From Syntrophobacterales bacterium (GTDB lineage Bacteria; Desulfobacterota; Syntrophobacteria; BM002): a stretch of DNA of 7,237 nucleotides. Shown one piece after another: positions 1 to 6,890 of this stretch. Position numbers and translations under genes: made by a program. The DNA lies in the NCBI GenBank assembly GCA_030601545.1, contig JAUVTM010000106.1, positions 1-7,237 on the forward strand, written 5' to 3'. Every line of letters starts with the position of its first letter. Within the stretch, counting starts at the first letter, position 1. The notes under the pieces are model-generated. The model saw only the letters and a program-made list of their open reading frames with translations. It did not search any database and was not told the DNA's origin.

Positions 1-14
1 TCCAACCCGATTTC

Positions 15-42
15 TGGAGGTTTTTTCATCTTCCGACCTCCA
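15..42. repeat. Inverted repeat, 7-bp arms
   Basis: TGGAGGT at 15-21 is the exact reverse complement of ACCTCCA at 36-42, with a 14-base spacer that starts with five T. There is no U-run after the hairpin on either strand, so it does not look like an intrinsic terminator. It could be a protein-binding site or the tail of a transcript from an unseen upstream gene. Its role is unknown. Confidence 0.4.
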
Positions 43-110
43 CCTCACAACTCAGCGTACGGAAAACAGTATTAAATCGTCTACTATTTATTTTTTAGTA
101 TTACAAAATG

Positions 111-141
111 TTTCAAGGTTTTTTATTGCAATACCTTGAAA
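111..141. promoter_or_regulatory. Perfect 9-bp inverted repeat, candidate operator of the RHH gene
   Basis: TTTCAAGGT at 111-119 is perfectly inverted as ACCTTGAAA at 133-141. The 13-base centre contains the palindrome ATTGCAAT (125-132). The right arm lies inside the spacer of the candidate promoter at 126-153 and ends 21 bases before the ATG of a ribbon-helix-helix protein. RHH proteins commonly bind short inverted repeats and repress their own gene, so autoregulation is a reasonable inference. The symmetry is seen directly; binding is not. Confidence 0.5.
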
Positions 142-153
142 AATCACTATACT
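126..153 (+). promoter_or_regulatory. Candidate sigma-70 promoter of the RHH gene, leaderless
   Basis: TTGCAA (126-131; 4 of 6 to consensus) and TATACT (148-153; 5 of 6) are separated by 16 bases. Transcription would start near 160, within a few bases of the ATG at 163. No Shine-Dalgarno-like sequence lies before that ATG, which fits a leaderless message. The -35 box sits in the centre of the inverted repeat at 111-141. Confidence 0.45.
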
Positions 154-162
154 CTCTAGCCT

Positions 163-402
163 ATGAGCAAGGTAGTGGTTTCATTCAAAATCGACTCTAG
201 AATAAAGGAAATCCTCCAGAAGTTAGCGGAAGAGGATACCCGTACCCTCAGCAATTATCTTGTGACCATTATTCAAGACCACCTCAAAGCCAAAGGCATC
301 CTCTGGGGAGCGGAAGAGCAGCACGAGGAAAACGAGAAAGAAGAAAGCGCGATTCGCTTCTCTAGCAAGAATAGCACTCCTCCACCTACTGATGACCATT
401 AA
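163..402 (+). CDS. Ribbon-helix-helix (CopG/Arc-type) small DNA-binding protein
   Basis: This 79-residue protein has the RHH plan: a short beta strand (residues 3-9, VVVSF region), helix A (about 11-24) and helix B (about 29-44, LSNYLVTIIQ). Two RHH chains normally dimerise, and the paired strands insert into the DNA major groove. Residues 48-79 form a hydrophilic tail, acidic at first (repeated Glu) and ending in a Thr/Pro/Asp-rich stretch, probably disordered. The ATG at 163 has no ribosome-binding site, and a promoter lies immediately upstream, so the mRNA may be leaderless. A palindrome overlaps that promoter, which suggests autoregulation. RHH proteins often serve as antitoxins, but no toxin-sized ORF follows; the next gene is an acyl-CoA ligase 101 bases downstream. 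The fold is fairly secure; the target is unknown. It may act as a local repressor of the ligase gene, but this is only inferred from position. Confidence 0.75.
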   Translation: MSKVVVSFKIDSRIKEILQKLAEEDTRTLSNYLVTIIQDHLKAKGILWGAEEQHEENEKEESAIRFSSKNSTPPPTDDH

Positions 403-503
403 CCCGGATAAGACCAATCTAAGATAGCTTGGTCCGACCTCCAACTGGCACTATCCTGAGGCCGGACCACATTGAAATGGCGCGATTGACAGCGAGGGGA
501 ATG

Positions 504-2168
504 ATGGCTGAGAGAATCTGGCACCATTTCTATGATGAAGGTCTTCCTTTCGAAATTGAACCACCTGAGGACCCTCTTTTCGTTCAACTGGAAAAAGCGG
601 CTCTAGAGTTTCCTCAGGTCATTGCTACCGATTTCATGGGGGCCCGTCTTACTTACCGGCAATTGGCCGAGCAGGTGAACCGATTTGCCTCCTCCCTCAG
701 TGGTATGGGTGTCGAGCCCGGTGACCGGATAGCCATTATGCTGCCCAATTGTCCGCAAACCATTATCGCCTACTATGCCGCCCTCAGCATTGGCGCCGTG
801 GTGGTAATGACCAATCCCATGTACGTGGAGAGGGAGATGGCCCACCAGTTTTCTGATGCTGGGGTAAAAGTGCTGGTGGGCTTGGATCATCTCATTCCGC
901 GGATCGAGAAGGTCTGGAAAGAGACACCTGTGGAACAGCTCATCATCACCAGCATCCGGGATTACCTTCCTTTTCCACTAAACGTGCTCTATCCACTGAA
1001 AGCTAGAAAACAGAAGCTAAATCTGAGGGTACCTTATGGCGAGTCTGTCCATTCGTTTAAGAGGCTGGTCAAGAACAGCCCTGGGAACCCGCCCCGACCA
1101 AAGGTGGCTATGGATGATGTGGCCCTGCTGCAGTACACCGGGGGAACCACGGGCATAGCCAAGGGTGCCATGCTCACCCATCGCAACCTCATGGCCAATG
1201 TGATTCAGCTTATGGCCTGGTGCCCGCTCAAACGCGGACAGGAACGAATCCTCTGTGTGGTCCCATTCTTCCATGTGATGGGCATGACCGTGCTCATGAA
1301 TTTTTCCGTTTGCTGGGGCGCTTCGATGATCTTGCTGCCTCGCTTCGAGATCAATAACCTTCTCAAGACCACCGTGAAGGCCAGACCAACCATTGCGGTC
1401 CTGGTCCCAACTATCTTTACTGCCATGGTCAACAGCCCTGAGATATCTAAATGCGATATCTCGTCAATCAACTACTGTTTCAGCGGTTCGGCCCCCCTGC
1501 CGGTAGAAATCATGAATCAATTTGAGGAGATTACCGGCGGCATTATCTTTGAGGCCTATGGTCTTACCGAGGCATCACCCGTAACCCACGCGAACCCCGT
1601 CAAGGGCGAGCGAAAGCCGGGAAGCGTCGGTATTGCCTTACCCTCCACGGACGCCAAGGTCATGGACCTGGAGAGCGGCACCAGGGAGCTTCCTGTGGGC
1701 GAACCCGGAGAACTGGTGGTGAAAGGGCCTCAGGTCATGAGAGGCTATTGGAACATGGAGGAAGAGACCGCAGAAACCCTCAGGGATGGCTGGCTCTATA
1801 CCGGGGACATAGCATATATGGATGAAGACGGCTACGTCTTCATCGTGGATCGCAAAAAAGATATGATCATTGCCGGGGGCTATAATATCTACCCGCGGGA
1901 AATCGATGAAGTGCTCTACGAACACCCTAAGATTGCCGACGCAGTGAGCATTGGTGTTCCCGATGCTTACCGAGGTGAGACCGTGAAGGTATTCGTTGTG
2001 GTCAAACCGGAAGAAACCCTTACGGAAGAGGAAGTTATAGCCCACTGCAAGGAGAAACTAGCAGCCTATAAGGTTCCCCGCATGGTTGAATTTCGTCAGG
2101 AACTTCCCAAGAGCATGGTGGGAAAGGTGCTTCGCAAGGAACTCCGTGCCGATCATTTTGAAGATTGA
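504..2168 (+). CDS. Long-chain fatty-acid-CoA ligase (AMP-forming), FadD-like
   Basis: This 554-residue member of the ANL adenylate-forming family activates a carboxylic acid with ATP and CoA to the acyl-CoA via an acyl-adenylate. Visible core motifs are the P-loop-like YTGGTTGIAKG at 211-221, YGLTE at 352-356, the ATP-ribose contact region YTGD at 432-435, the hinge DRKKD at 449-453, GGYNIYPRE at 458-466, and the C-terminal catalytic lysine in VGKVLRK (K541). The N-terminus (MAERIW...) resembles the start of FadD proteins. I chose ATG 504 because GAGGGG at 494-499 precedes it and family homology begins there. In-frame starts at 429 (TTG), 477 and 501 are possible, and the first would add 25 residues. 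Its length fits the family. The fatty-acid specificity is inferred from overall similarity; the exact chain length cannot be read. No terminator is obvious after the stop, and a 170-base gap follows. Confidence 0.9.
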   Translation: MAERIWHHFYDEGLPFEIEPPEDPLFVQLEKAALEFPQVIATDFMGARLTYRQLAEQVNRFASSLSGMGVEPGDRIAIMLPNCPQTIIAYYAALSIGAVVVMTNPMYVEREMAHQFSDAGVKVLVGLDHLIPRIEKVWKETPVEQLIITSIRDYLPFPLNVLYPLKARKQKLNLRVPYGESVHSFKRLVKNSPGNPPRPKVAMDDVALLQYTGGTTGIAKGAMLTHRNLMANVIQLMAWCPLKRGQERILCVVPFFHVMGMTVLMNFSVCWGASMILLPRFEINNLLKTTVKARPTIAVLVPTIFTAMVNSPEISKCDISSINYCFSGSAPLPVEIMNQFEEITGGIIFEAYGLTEASPVTHANPVKGERKPGSVGIALPSTDAKVMDLESGTRELPVGEPGELVVKGPQVMRGYWNMEEETAETLRDGWLYTGDIAYMDEDGYVFIVDRKKDMIIAGGYNIYPREIDEVLYEHPKIADAVSIGVPDAYRGETVKVFVVVKPEETLTEEEVIAHCKEKLAAYKVPRMVEFRQELPKSMVGKVLRKELRADHFED

Positions 2169-2338
2169 CAAATTCTCATTCTGGACGTATCGTTTTCGTA
2201 ATTAATCTGAAACCTTGCTTTTAACTTGGACTACATTATGCGGTTTTCGACAACCCAGTGATCGGTTGGGTCTAAGGTGCATTTTATGGATAGAAGCAAC
2301 GTGCCACAGTAACCTGAGAGAGATGGAGAGGGTTTATC

Positions 2339-3619
2339 ATGAATAGCACGAGAATAGTAAGCTTCATTAGCTTGATTCTGGTTTTAGTGATATCGGTGGC
2401 TGGGGTTGCCCTGGCAGAGGAGAGGCTGGTACCCAAGATCGAGAACTTTATCATTCTCATAGATCATTCAGGCTCAATGTTTCTGACCCACCAGGGTGCG
2501 GTTCCAACGAAAGCGAAACAAGTCAAGGATATACTGTCTGCCATGAACAGACGTATTCCTGAACTGGGCTATGTAGGTGCAATTCAGGTATTTCCACCGA
2601 GTAAAACCCTGATTGGACCAGAAAAATACAATCGCAATTCATTTGGAGGTGCCATTGAAAACCTGCAAGAAAAGGGGAAAATCTTTGGAAACCGGACACC
2701 TTTGGGAAGGGGGATTGTAGATCTAGGCGAAGTTCTGAAAGATATGCCTCCAGGGAAAACGGCGATTATCATTTTCTCCGATGGTGAGGAGAACTTGGAT
2801 ATAGAAGCATTGAGAGCACGAGAGACAGTGAGCGCGGCACAGCGAGAAATAAATTTTCACACGGTCTCCTTGGCGGACAAAAAGGAAGGAAGAACGGTTC
2901 TTGAAGAAATTAGCAGAGTAAGCGATGGCATCTCCGTTGAGGGAGGTGAATTAGCTTCTGATGAAGTTGCACTAGATCGTTTTGTCAAAGATGTCTTTTA
3001 TCTAGTGGAAGTTCTTTTGGACAGTGATGGAGATGGTGTGGTGGACGAGGCGGATAAATGTCCCAATACGCCGAGAGGGATTACCGTGGACGCGCGGGGT
3101 TGCCCACCGGACAGTGACGGTGATGGGGTGCCTGATTATCTAGATCGGTGTCCTAGCACACCGCCGGGGGTGGCTGTAGACAACTCTGGCTGTCCTTTTG
3201 ATAGTGATGGTGACGGCGTAGCGGACCATTTGGACAAATGCCCCAATACTCCCAAGGGAGCTACCGTAAACGAAGCAGGGTGTTGGAGTCTCCAGGCGAC
3301 GACCTTATATGATAGCAACAGCTCTTACATAAGGGCTGCGGCCTATCCATTGCTGGACGAGGTGACTAGCATTCTAATGAAAAATCCCGCAATGGAGGTG
3401 GAAGTCCAGGGTCATACGGATAACACTGGGAGCGCAGAATACAACCAGTGGCTGTCTGAAAAGCGCGCCCAGAGAGTGAAGGATTACCTGGTGAGCAAAG
3501 GTATTGACCCCAGTCGGCTTGAAGCCAAGGGATATGGCCTCACACAGCCGGTGGCATCGAATGCCACTGAGGAAGGACGGGCCCAGAATAGGAGGGTGGA
3601 ATTAAAACGGTTTCGTTAA
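2339..3619 (+). CDS. Secreted VWA - TSP3-repeat - OmpA domain protein
   Basis: This 426-residue envelope protein begins with a signal peptide (hydrophobic residues 5-24, probable cleavage after ALA at 26). A von Willebrand A domain (about 36-225) has an intact metal site: DHSGS at 42-46, T120 and D148 in FSDGEE. Next come three thrombospondin type-3 calcium-binding repeats, each opening with DSDGDG (residues 228, 258, 288), exactly 30 residues apart, each with two cysteines. The C-terminus (about 318-426) is an OmpA/Pal-type peptidoglycan-binding domain, with D361 in GHTDNTG and R376 in SEKRAQR at the positions that contact diaminopimelate. It is therefore probably periplasmic or outer-membrane-associated, anchored to the cell wall, with the VWA domain free to bind a partner. 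There is no visible beta-barrel or lipobox. The GGAGAGG at 2325-2331 supports the ATG. It probably forms an operon with the PilZ gene 35 bases downstream. Its precise role is unknown. Confidence 0.88.
   Translation: MNSTRIVSFISLILVLVISVAGVALAEERLVPKIENFIILIDHSGSMFLTHQGAVPTKAKQVKDILSAMNRRIPELGYVGAIQVFPPSKTLIGPEKYNRNSFGGAIENLQEKGKIFGNRTPLGRGIVDLGEVLKDMPPGKTAIIIFSDGEENLDIEALRARETVSAAQREINFHTVSLADKKEGRTVLEEISRVSDGISVEGGELASDEVALDRFVKDVFYLVEVLLDSDGDGVVDEADKCPNTPRGITVDARGCPPDSDGDGVPDYLDRCPSTPPGVAVDNSGCPFDSDGDGVADHLDKCPNTPKGATVNEAGCWSLQATTLYDSNSSYIRAAAYPLLDEVTSILMKNPAMEVEVQGHTDNTGSAEYNQWLSEKRAQRVKDYLVSKGIDPSRLEAKGYGLTQPVASNATEEGRAQNRRVELKRFR
3020..3289 (+). repeat. Three in-frame 90-base tandem repeats encoding TSP3 units
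   Basis: The three copies start at 3020, 3110 and 3200 and are exactly 90 bases long. Each encodes DSDGDGV...D..D(K/R)CP(N/S)TP.G..V...GC. They are diverged at DNA level and strongly conserved at the protein positions that bind calcium or form cysteine pairs, which suggests selection on the protein rather than a recent duplication. Confidence 0.85.
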
Positions 3620-3654
3620 ATCCTTGCTACTCGAAATGAAAGGGGATCTCAAAT

Positions 3655-3999
3655 ATGTCTGACCCAACAGAAAGACGAGAGTTTCCCAGGGCTCAAGCAA
3701 AATGGGCTGTGACTTTGCTGACCGCCGAAACTCAAATCGAAGGGGTAATAGAGAATTTCACTCCTAAAGGGTTGTTTGTCTCTTGTGACCAGGTCCCACA
3801 GTTAGAGGGTAGTTTTCGAATGGTCATCAAGATTCCTGGCCGTCCAACTATGAACGCTGCTGGAAAGGTAATGTGGTCTACCATCCTTGATGCCAGTGAG
3901 AGTGGAGCACGTTTGGGGGTTGGTATAGAATTCACAGAAATCTCAGAAAGCGACTTACAGTACCTTTACGAAACTGTGAAAGAATATCACGAAGGATAG
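3655..3999 (+). CDS. PilZ domain protein, putative c-di-GMP receptor
   Basis: This 114-residue protein is a single PilZ domain. The first c-di-GMP-binding motif RxxxR is present as RREFPR (R8 and R12). The second, usually (D/N)xSxxG, is NFTPKG at 34-39 with threonine in place of serine. A later LGVGIEF stretch (about residues 87-93) matches the terminal beta strand common in PilZ domains. It has no signal peptide or membrane segment, so it acts in the cytoplasm. AGGGGA at 3641-3646, eight bases before the ATG, is a good ribosome-binding site. The gene follows the VWA/OmpA gene by 35 bases and the pair ends in a strong terminator, so they likely share a transcript. PilZ proteins relay c-di-GMP levels to motility, polysaccharide or secretion machinery; which one applies here cannot be told. 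Confidence 0.85.
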   Translation: MSDPTERREFPRAQAKWAVTLLTAETQIEGVIENFTPKGLFVSCDQVPQLEGSFRMVIKIPGRPTMNAAGKVMWSTILDASESGARLGVGIEFTEISESDLQYLYETVKEYHEG

Positions 4000-4039
4000 A
4001 GCCAAGGTTAACCCTAATGTTCCCTCCCTTTTTTCTTGA

Positions 4040-4082
4040 CCCCATCGGCTTTGGTGTGGTTGGGCCGATGGGGACTTTTTTT
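4040..4082 (+). terminator. Strong intrinsic terminator after the PilZ gene
   Basis: CCCCATCGGC (4040-4049) pairs perfectly over 10 bases with GCCGATGGGG (4064-4073). AC and then seven T follow (4076-4082). It lies 41 bases after the PilZ stop codon and separates that operon from nadA. The opposite strand has no U-run, so it works in the + direction only. Confidence 0.92.
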
Positions 4083-4164
4083 GCCCCTTCTCATTTCTCA
4101 TTGCACAGCAAAGAATAACGCTAATGATGGCAATCATCGGAAGGCGAAATGCTCAATGAACGAT

Positions 4165-4194
4165 TTGACTATTTGACTCTTTTGCTATTAGAAT
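4165..4194 (+). promoter_or_regulatory. Sigma-70-type promoter of nadA
   Basis: TTGACT (4165-4170; 5 of 6) and TAGAAT (4189-4194; 5 of 6) have an 18-base spacer. A start near 4201 would leave a leader of about 30 bases before the nadA ATG at 4232. The octamer ATTTGACT is tandemly duplicated (4163-4170 and 4171-4178), so a second TTGACT at 4173-4178 sits too close to the -10 to work with it. Confidence 0.6.
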
Positions 4195-4231
4195 CGCATC
4201 GAATTTGAGTTTATGATTGCAGGGAGTAGGA

Positions 4232-5137
4232 ATGAGCAAGAGTTTGCTGGAACAGATCGCAAAGCTAAAAGAGGAACTCAACGCAATTATTCTTGCCCAT
4301 AATTATCAACGTGCCGAAGTTCAGGATATTGCTGATTATACTGGAGATTCCCTTGAGTTGAGTCGCAAGGCGGCCGGAACCGACGCCGAGGTGATCGTCT
4401 TTTGCGGCGTCCATTTTATGGCGGAGACCGCCAAGATCCTGTCGCCGCAGAAGACTGTGCTGCTACCTGATGAGGAGGCCGGCTGTCCTATGGCTGATAT
4501 GATTACTGCAGACCAATTGGAGCAAGAGAAGGCCAAGTATCCCGGGGTCCAAGTGGTCTGCTATGTTAACTCCAGTGCTGCGGTAAAGGCAGGCTCCGAC
4601 ATCTGCTGCACTTCTGCCAATGCGGTGCAAGTAGTAGAGGCCATGGACAGGGACCGGCCCATTCTTTTCGTCCCGGACCAGTACCTGGGGCATTACGCCA
4701 TGCGTAAGACCGGTAGAGAAATGCATCTCTGGCCTGGATATTGCCCGACTCACATGAAGATCGGGGTCGATGATGTGAACAGACAGAGGGCACGATACCC
4801 GGGGGCCAAGGTGCTGGTTCACCCCGAGTGCCGGCCTGATGTAATCGATGCGGCGGATGAGGCTCTCAGCACTGGTGGCATAATTCGTTATGCACAATCC
4901 TACCAGGGTAGTACTCTGATTGTGGGTACGGAGACCGGTATTCTGCATCGACTGCGGCAAGAAAATCCCGCGGTGAAATACGTGCCTGTAACGGAACGCG
5001 GGGTGTGCCCCAACATGAAGTGCATCACCCTGGAAAAGGTGCTCTGGTCCATGCAGGAGATGGAGCCCAATATTGAAATTCCGGAAGAGGTTCGGCAGCG
5101 GGCCTTGGCAGCAGTAGAAAGGATGCTGGAGCTGTAA
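4232..5137 (+). CDS. nadA: Quinolinate synthase NadA
   Basis: This 301-residue iron-sulfur enzyme condenses iminoaspartate with dihydroxyacetone phosphate to quinolinate in de novo NAD synthesis. The three cysteines that ligate the [4Fe-4S] cluster in the family are present: C85 (AGCPMAD), C171 (GYCPTH) and C259 (GVCPNMK). Substrate-binding residues match too: H23 and Y25 (AHNYQ), Y111 (CYVNSS) and H197/E199 (HPECRP). This is the short NadA form of about 300 residues, not the longer E. coli type. ATG 4232 is chosen because AGGGAG at 4221-4226 lies five bases upstream; an in-frame TTG at 4217 overlaps that site. No nadB or nadC lies beside it in this window. It has its own promoter just upstream and a terminator before that, so it is transcribed independently. 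No downstream terminator is visible. Confidence 0.96.
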   Translation: MSKSLLEQIAKLKEELNAIILAHNYQRAEVQDIADYTGDSLELSRKAAGTDAEVIVFCGVHFMAETAKILSPQKTVLLPDEEAGCPMADMITADQLEQEKAKYPGVQVVCYVNSSAAVKAGSDICCTSANAVQVVEAMDRDRPILFVPDQYLGHYAMRKTGREMHLWPGYCPTHMKIGVDDVNRQRARYPGAKVLVHPECRPDVIDAADEALSTGGIIRYAQSYQGSTLIVGTETGILHRLRQENPAVKYVPVTERGVCPNMKCITLEKVLWSMQEMEPNIEIPEEVRQRALAAVERMLEL

Positions 5138-5441
5138 AGCACAGTTGGCAGGAGGCAGCAGAGAGATTGCGAATTTGGGATTGCGGATTTCGGATTTAAA
5201 AAAACAAAAAGAGTGACGGGGTGAGACGAGGACGCGGCGAGACGGAGATTAGAGGGCAGAAGACAGCGGGCAGCGGGCAGCAGGCAGCAGGTGGATTGTG
5301 GATTTGGGATTGAGGGATTAAGGGATTGACGATTGTCGATTGTCGATTGAGAGATTGATGATTGAGGCCTTAAGGTCATCGAGACAAGGATGTTGCTGAG
5401 TTGGTAGGTTGGGAAAATACATCACACCAGCTGTTTCTCTT
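5138..5441. other. Gene-free interval dominated by short-period repeats
   Basis: I see no credible coding gene, RNA gene or terminator in this stretch between nadA and the DUF2062 gene. Positions 5147-5367 are low-complexity heptad and octad repeats. The last 70 bases contain only an 8-base palindrome, CCTTAAGG at 5368-5375, and the possible alternative 5' end of the downstream gene (TTG at 5409). No clear promoter is evident. Confidence 0.7.
5147..5367. repeat. Mosaic of heptanucleotide/octanucleotide tandem repeats
   Basis: Successive blocks have different units but nearly the same period. GGCAGNA occurs twice at 5147-5160. Five exact heptads ATTKNGG-like occupy 5166-5200 (ATTGCGA, ATTTGGG, ATTGCGG, ATTTCGG, ATTTAAA). 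An A-rich link lies at 5198-5210. GA-CG octads, one with a two-base insertion, occupy 5211-5249. Five heptads RGVCAGC-like occupy 5254-5288 (GGGCAGC twice in a row). Ten GATTNNN units of 7-8 bases occupy 5294-5367, including GATTGTC twice. The units are degenerate, which suggests old, decaying repeat arrays rather than a CRISPR. They resemble in style the short tandemly repeated heptamers described in cyanobacteria. Confidence 0.85.
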
Positions 5442-5951
5442 ATGTCAATACTAAGACCGACAAAGGAAATGCTGAGCCCCCGCTATTGGTGGCAGGAGTT
5501 TATACGGCAGCTCAGGGAGCTGCGTGGCAAACCGCACGAGCTATCCCTGGGGATCGCCATAGGGGTGTTCGTTGGCATCACACCAACCATTCCCTTACAC
5601 ACCGTGCTGGCCATAGCTCTGGCCGTGGCCCTGCGGGGTAGCAAACTCGCGGCGGCGCTGGGGGTTTGGGTGGCCAATCCATTGACTATTCCTATTTTTT
5701 ACTACGGCAGTTATCAATTGGGAAGATTTGTGCTGAGGTTGCCCGAGTTGGCCCTGCCTCCGGACTACTCAGTGCTTTCAATGGTGAGGCTCAGTGGTCG
5801 TGTAACAGTGGCAATGTTGCATGGTGGTGTACTCTTGGGAATCTTGCCGGCGGTGGCGGCCTATTTCTTGACATACAAGTTCACTAGTTCCCGTCGTTTT
5901 CAGGGGAAACCCAGTTTAACTGCACCTGATACAGGTGACACGGGTCAATAG
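5442..5951 (+). CDS. DUF2062 small membrane protein
   Basis: This 169-residue inner-membrane protein carries the DUF2062 signature: a short basic N-terminus ending in LRGKPHELSLG (27-37), the turn GVFVGITPTIPLHT (41-54), then WVANPLTIPIFY (76-87). Hydrophobic segments lie at about 35-64 (broken by prolines), 69-91 and 121-145. The C-terminal 24 residues are polar. The family's biochemical function is unknown. The start is uncertain: ATG 5442 gives a typical family N-terminus but has no good ribosome-binding site. TTG 5409 would add 11 residues, and ATG 5469 would remove nine. It is followed 41 bases later by rsmA, on the same strand and without a visible terminator, so the two may be co-transcribed. 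Confidence 0.85.
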   Translation: MSILRPTKEMLSPRYWWQEFIRQLRELRGKPHELSLGIAIGVFVGITPTIPLHTVLAIALAVALRGSKLAAALGVWVANPLTIPIFYYGSYQLGRFVLRLPELALPPDYSVLSMVRLSGRVTVAMLHGGVLLGILPAVAAYFLTYKFTSSRRFQGKPSLTAPDTGDTGQ

Positions 5952-5992
5952 GTTGACCTCAGAGCCCAGTGGTGGGCTTGGGAGCGGGGAGC

Positions 5993-6847
5993 ATGATCTC
6001 TCCTCAGCAGGCGCTGAAGATACTCGGCAAAAGACCGACCAAAAGCCTTGGCCAGCACTTTCTCATTCATCAGGCAACCGCTGGAAAAATCGCGGCCGCA
6101 ATTGATCCCGAGCCGGGAGACGTGGTGGTGGAAATCGGGGCGGGACTGGGAGCTCTGACTTTGCCGTTGAGCAAGAGTGGCGCCCGCGTGATTGCAGTTG
6201 AAATTGATTCAGAGCTGGCGGCATTTTTACACAGGCAATTTAGGGCGAAAACCGGTGAAGAAATCGTACGTGTAGAGTGCATGGACATATTGAAACTTGA
6301 TCTCGCTGGTCTGCATGACCGGTTCAATAGAAAATTGAAGATCATTGGCAATCTGCCCTACAATATCAGCAGCCCCGTTTTGTTCAAACTCATGGAAGGA
6401 GCGGACTGCATCCAGATAGCGGTACTGATGCTACAGGATGAAGTGGCGGCAAGGGTTCTAGCTGGACCAGGCAGCAAGGATAACTCCATCCTCTCGATAA
6501 TGGTCGCCTATCATAGTGAGCGCAAACAGTTTATGCGTGTTAAACCAACGCAGTTTCACCCTCAGCCCAAGGTGGACTCTCAGGTGATACGTCTGAAGTT
6601 TCGGAGTTGCCCTCTGACACCGAGGGTAGAACCTCCCTGGCTTCTCCAAGTGGTGAAGGCGGCCTTCTCTCATCGGCGCAAGACCATCAAAAATAGCCTG
6701 CTGGCCAGTAACCTCCCTGATCTAACCCCTGAGTCTGTTGGCACGGCATTGGAGGAAGCGGCCATTGAATCCCGTAAGAGGCCAGAGAGTCTTGGTCTTG
6801 AGGACTTTTTGCGGCTGGCACGTGCCCTGGGTAAACCGAAAAGGTAA
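5993..6847 (+). CDS. rsmA: 16S rRNA (adenine1518-N6/adenine1519-N6)-dimethyltransferase
   Basis: This 284-residue protein (also called KsgA) uses S-adenosylmethionine to dimethylate two adjacent adenines in the 3' terminal hairpin of 16S rRNA, a late checkpoint in 30S assembly. Seen directly are the N-terminal KSLGQHFL (17-24), the SAM-binding motif I EIGAGLGALT (47-56), the acidic residue of motif II in VEID (69-72), and the catalytic NLPY (120-123) within IGNLPYNISSP. The C-terminal region has the helical domain with FSHRRKTIKNSL, typical of the family. Its length is close to the E. coli enzyme. ATG 5993 is favoured because GGAG at 5981-5984 lies eight bases upstream; GTG at 5969 would add eight residues. 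It is complete. It probably shares a transcript with the DUF2062 gene. Confidence 0.96.
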   Translation: MISPQQALKILGKRPTKSLGQHFLIHQATAGKIAAAIDPEPGDVVVEIGAGLGALTLPLSKSGARVIAVEIDSELAAFLHRQFRAKTGEEIVRVECMDILKLDLAGLHDRFNRKLKIIGNLPYNISSPVLFKLMEGADCIQIAVLMLQDEVAARVLAGPGSKDNSILSIMVAYHSERKQFMRVKPTQFHPQPKVDSQVIRLKFRSCPLTPRVEPPWLLQVVKAAFSHRRKTIKNSLLASNLPDLTPESVGTALEEAAIESRKRPESLGLEDFLRLARALGKPKR

Positions 6848-6890
6848 GCAAAATGGGGCCCCAAGCTCAGTGAGGCAGGTGCAAAAGTGG

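Noticed and set aside
32..443. 11-base direct repeat TCCGACCTCCA at 32-42 and 433-443 flanking the RHH gene, as a mobile-element boundary
   Set aside because: A few 11-base matches are expected by chance in 7 kb. There are no terminal inverted repeats and no transposase or integrase.
429..457. Possible promoter TTGGTC-17-TATCCT before the CoA ligase
   Set aside because: The spacing is ideal, but only 3 of 6 and 4 of 6 bases match consensus. This is too weak to list, although some promoter or read-through from the RHH gene must serve the ligase.
1638..2045. 135-codon open frame on the minus strand within the CoA ligase gene
   Set aside because: It is antisense to the conserved C-terminal domain and rich in His/Phe, as expected from reverse reading; no start signal supports it.
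2251..2272. Hairpin CAACC...GGTTG between the ligase and the VWA gene as a terminator
   Set aside because: The stem is only five bases and no T-run follows. I see nothing else supportable in 2169-2324 apart from generic AT-rich sequence.
4463..4960. 165-codon open frame on the minus strand within nadA
   Set aside because: It lies wholly antisense to a well-conserved gene, and its sequence has no recognisable fold; it is a codon-bias shadow.
5147..5367. CRISPR array
   Set aside because: The units are 7-8 bases with no constant repeat of 24-40 bases and no unique spacers, and no cas gene is present.
4900..5379. 159-codon open frame on the minus strand
   Set aside because: Its first half is the translation of the heptad repeats (recurring Pro-Gln-Ser and Cys-Leu-Leu-Pro strings) and its second half is antisense to nadA. 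There is no ribosome-binding site or recognisable domain.
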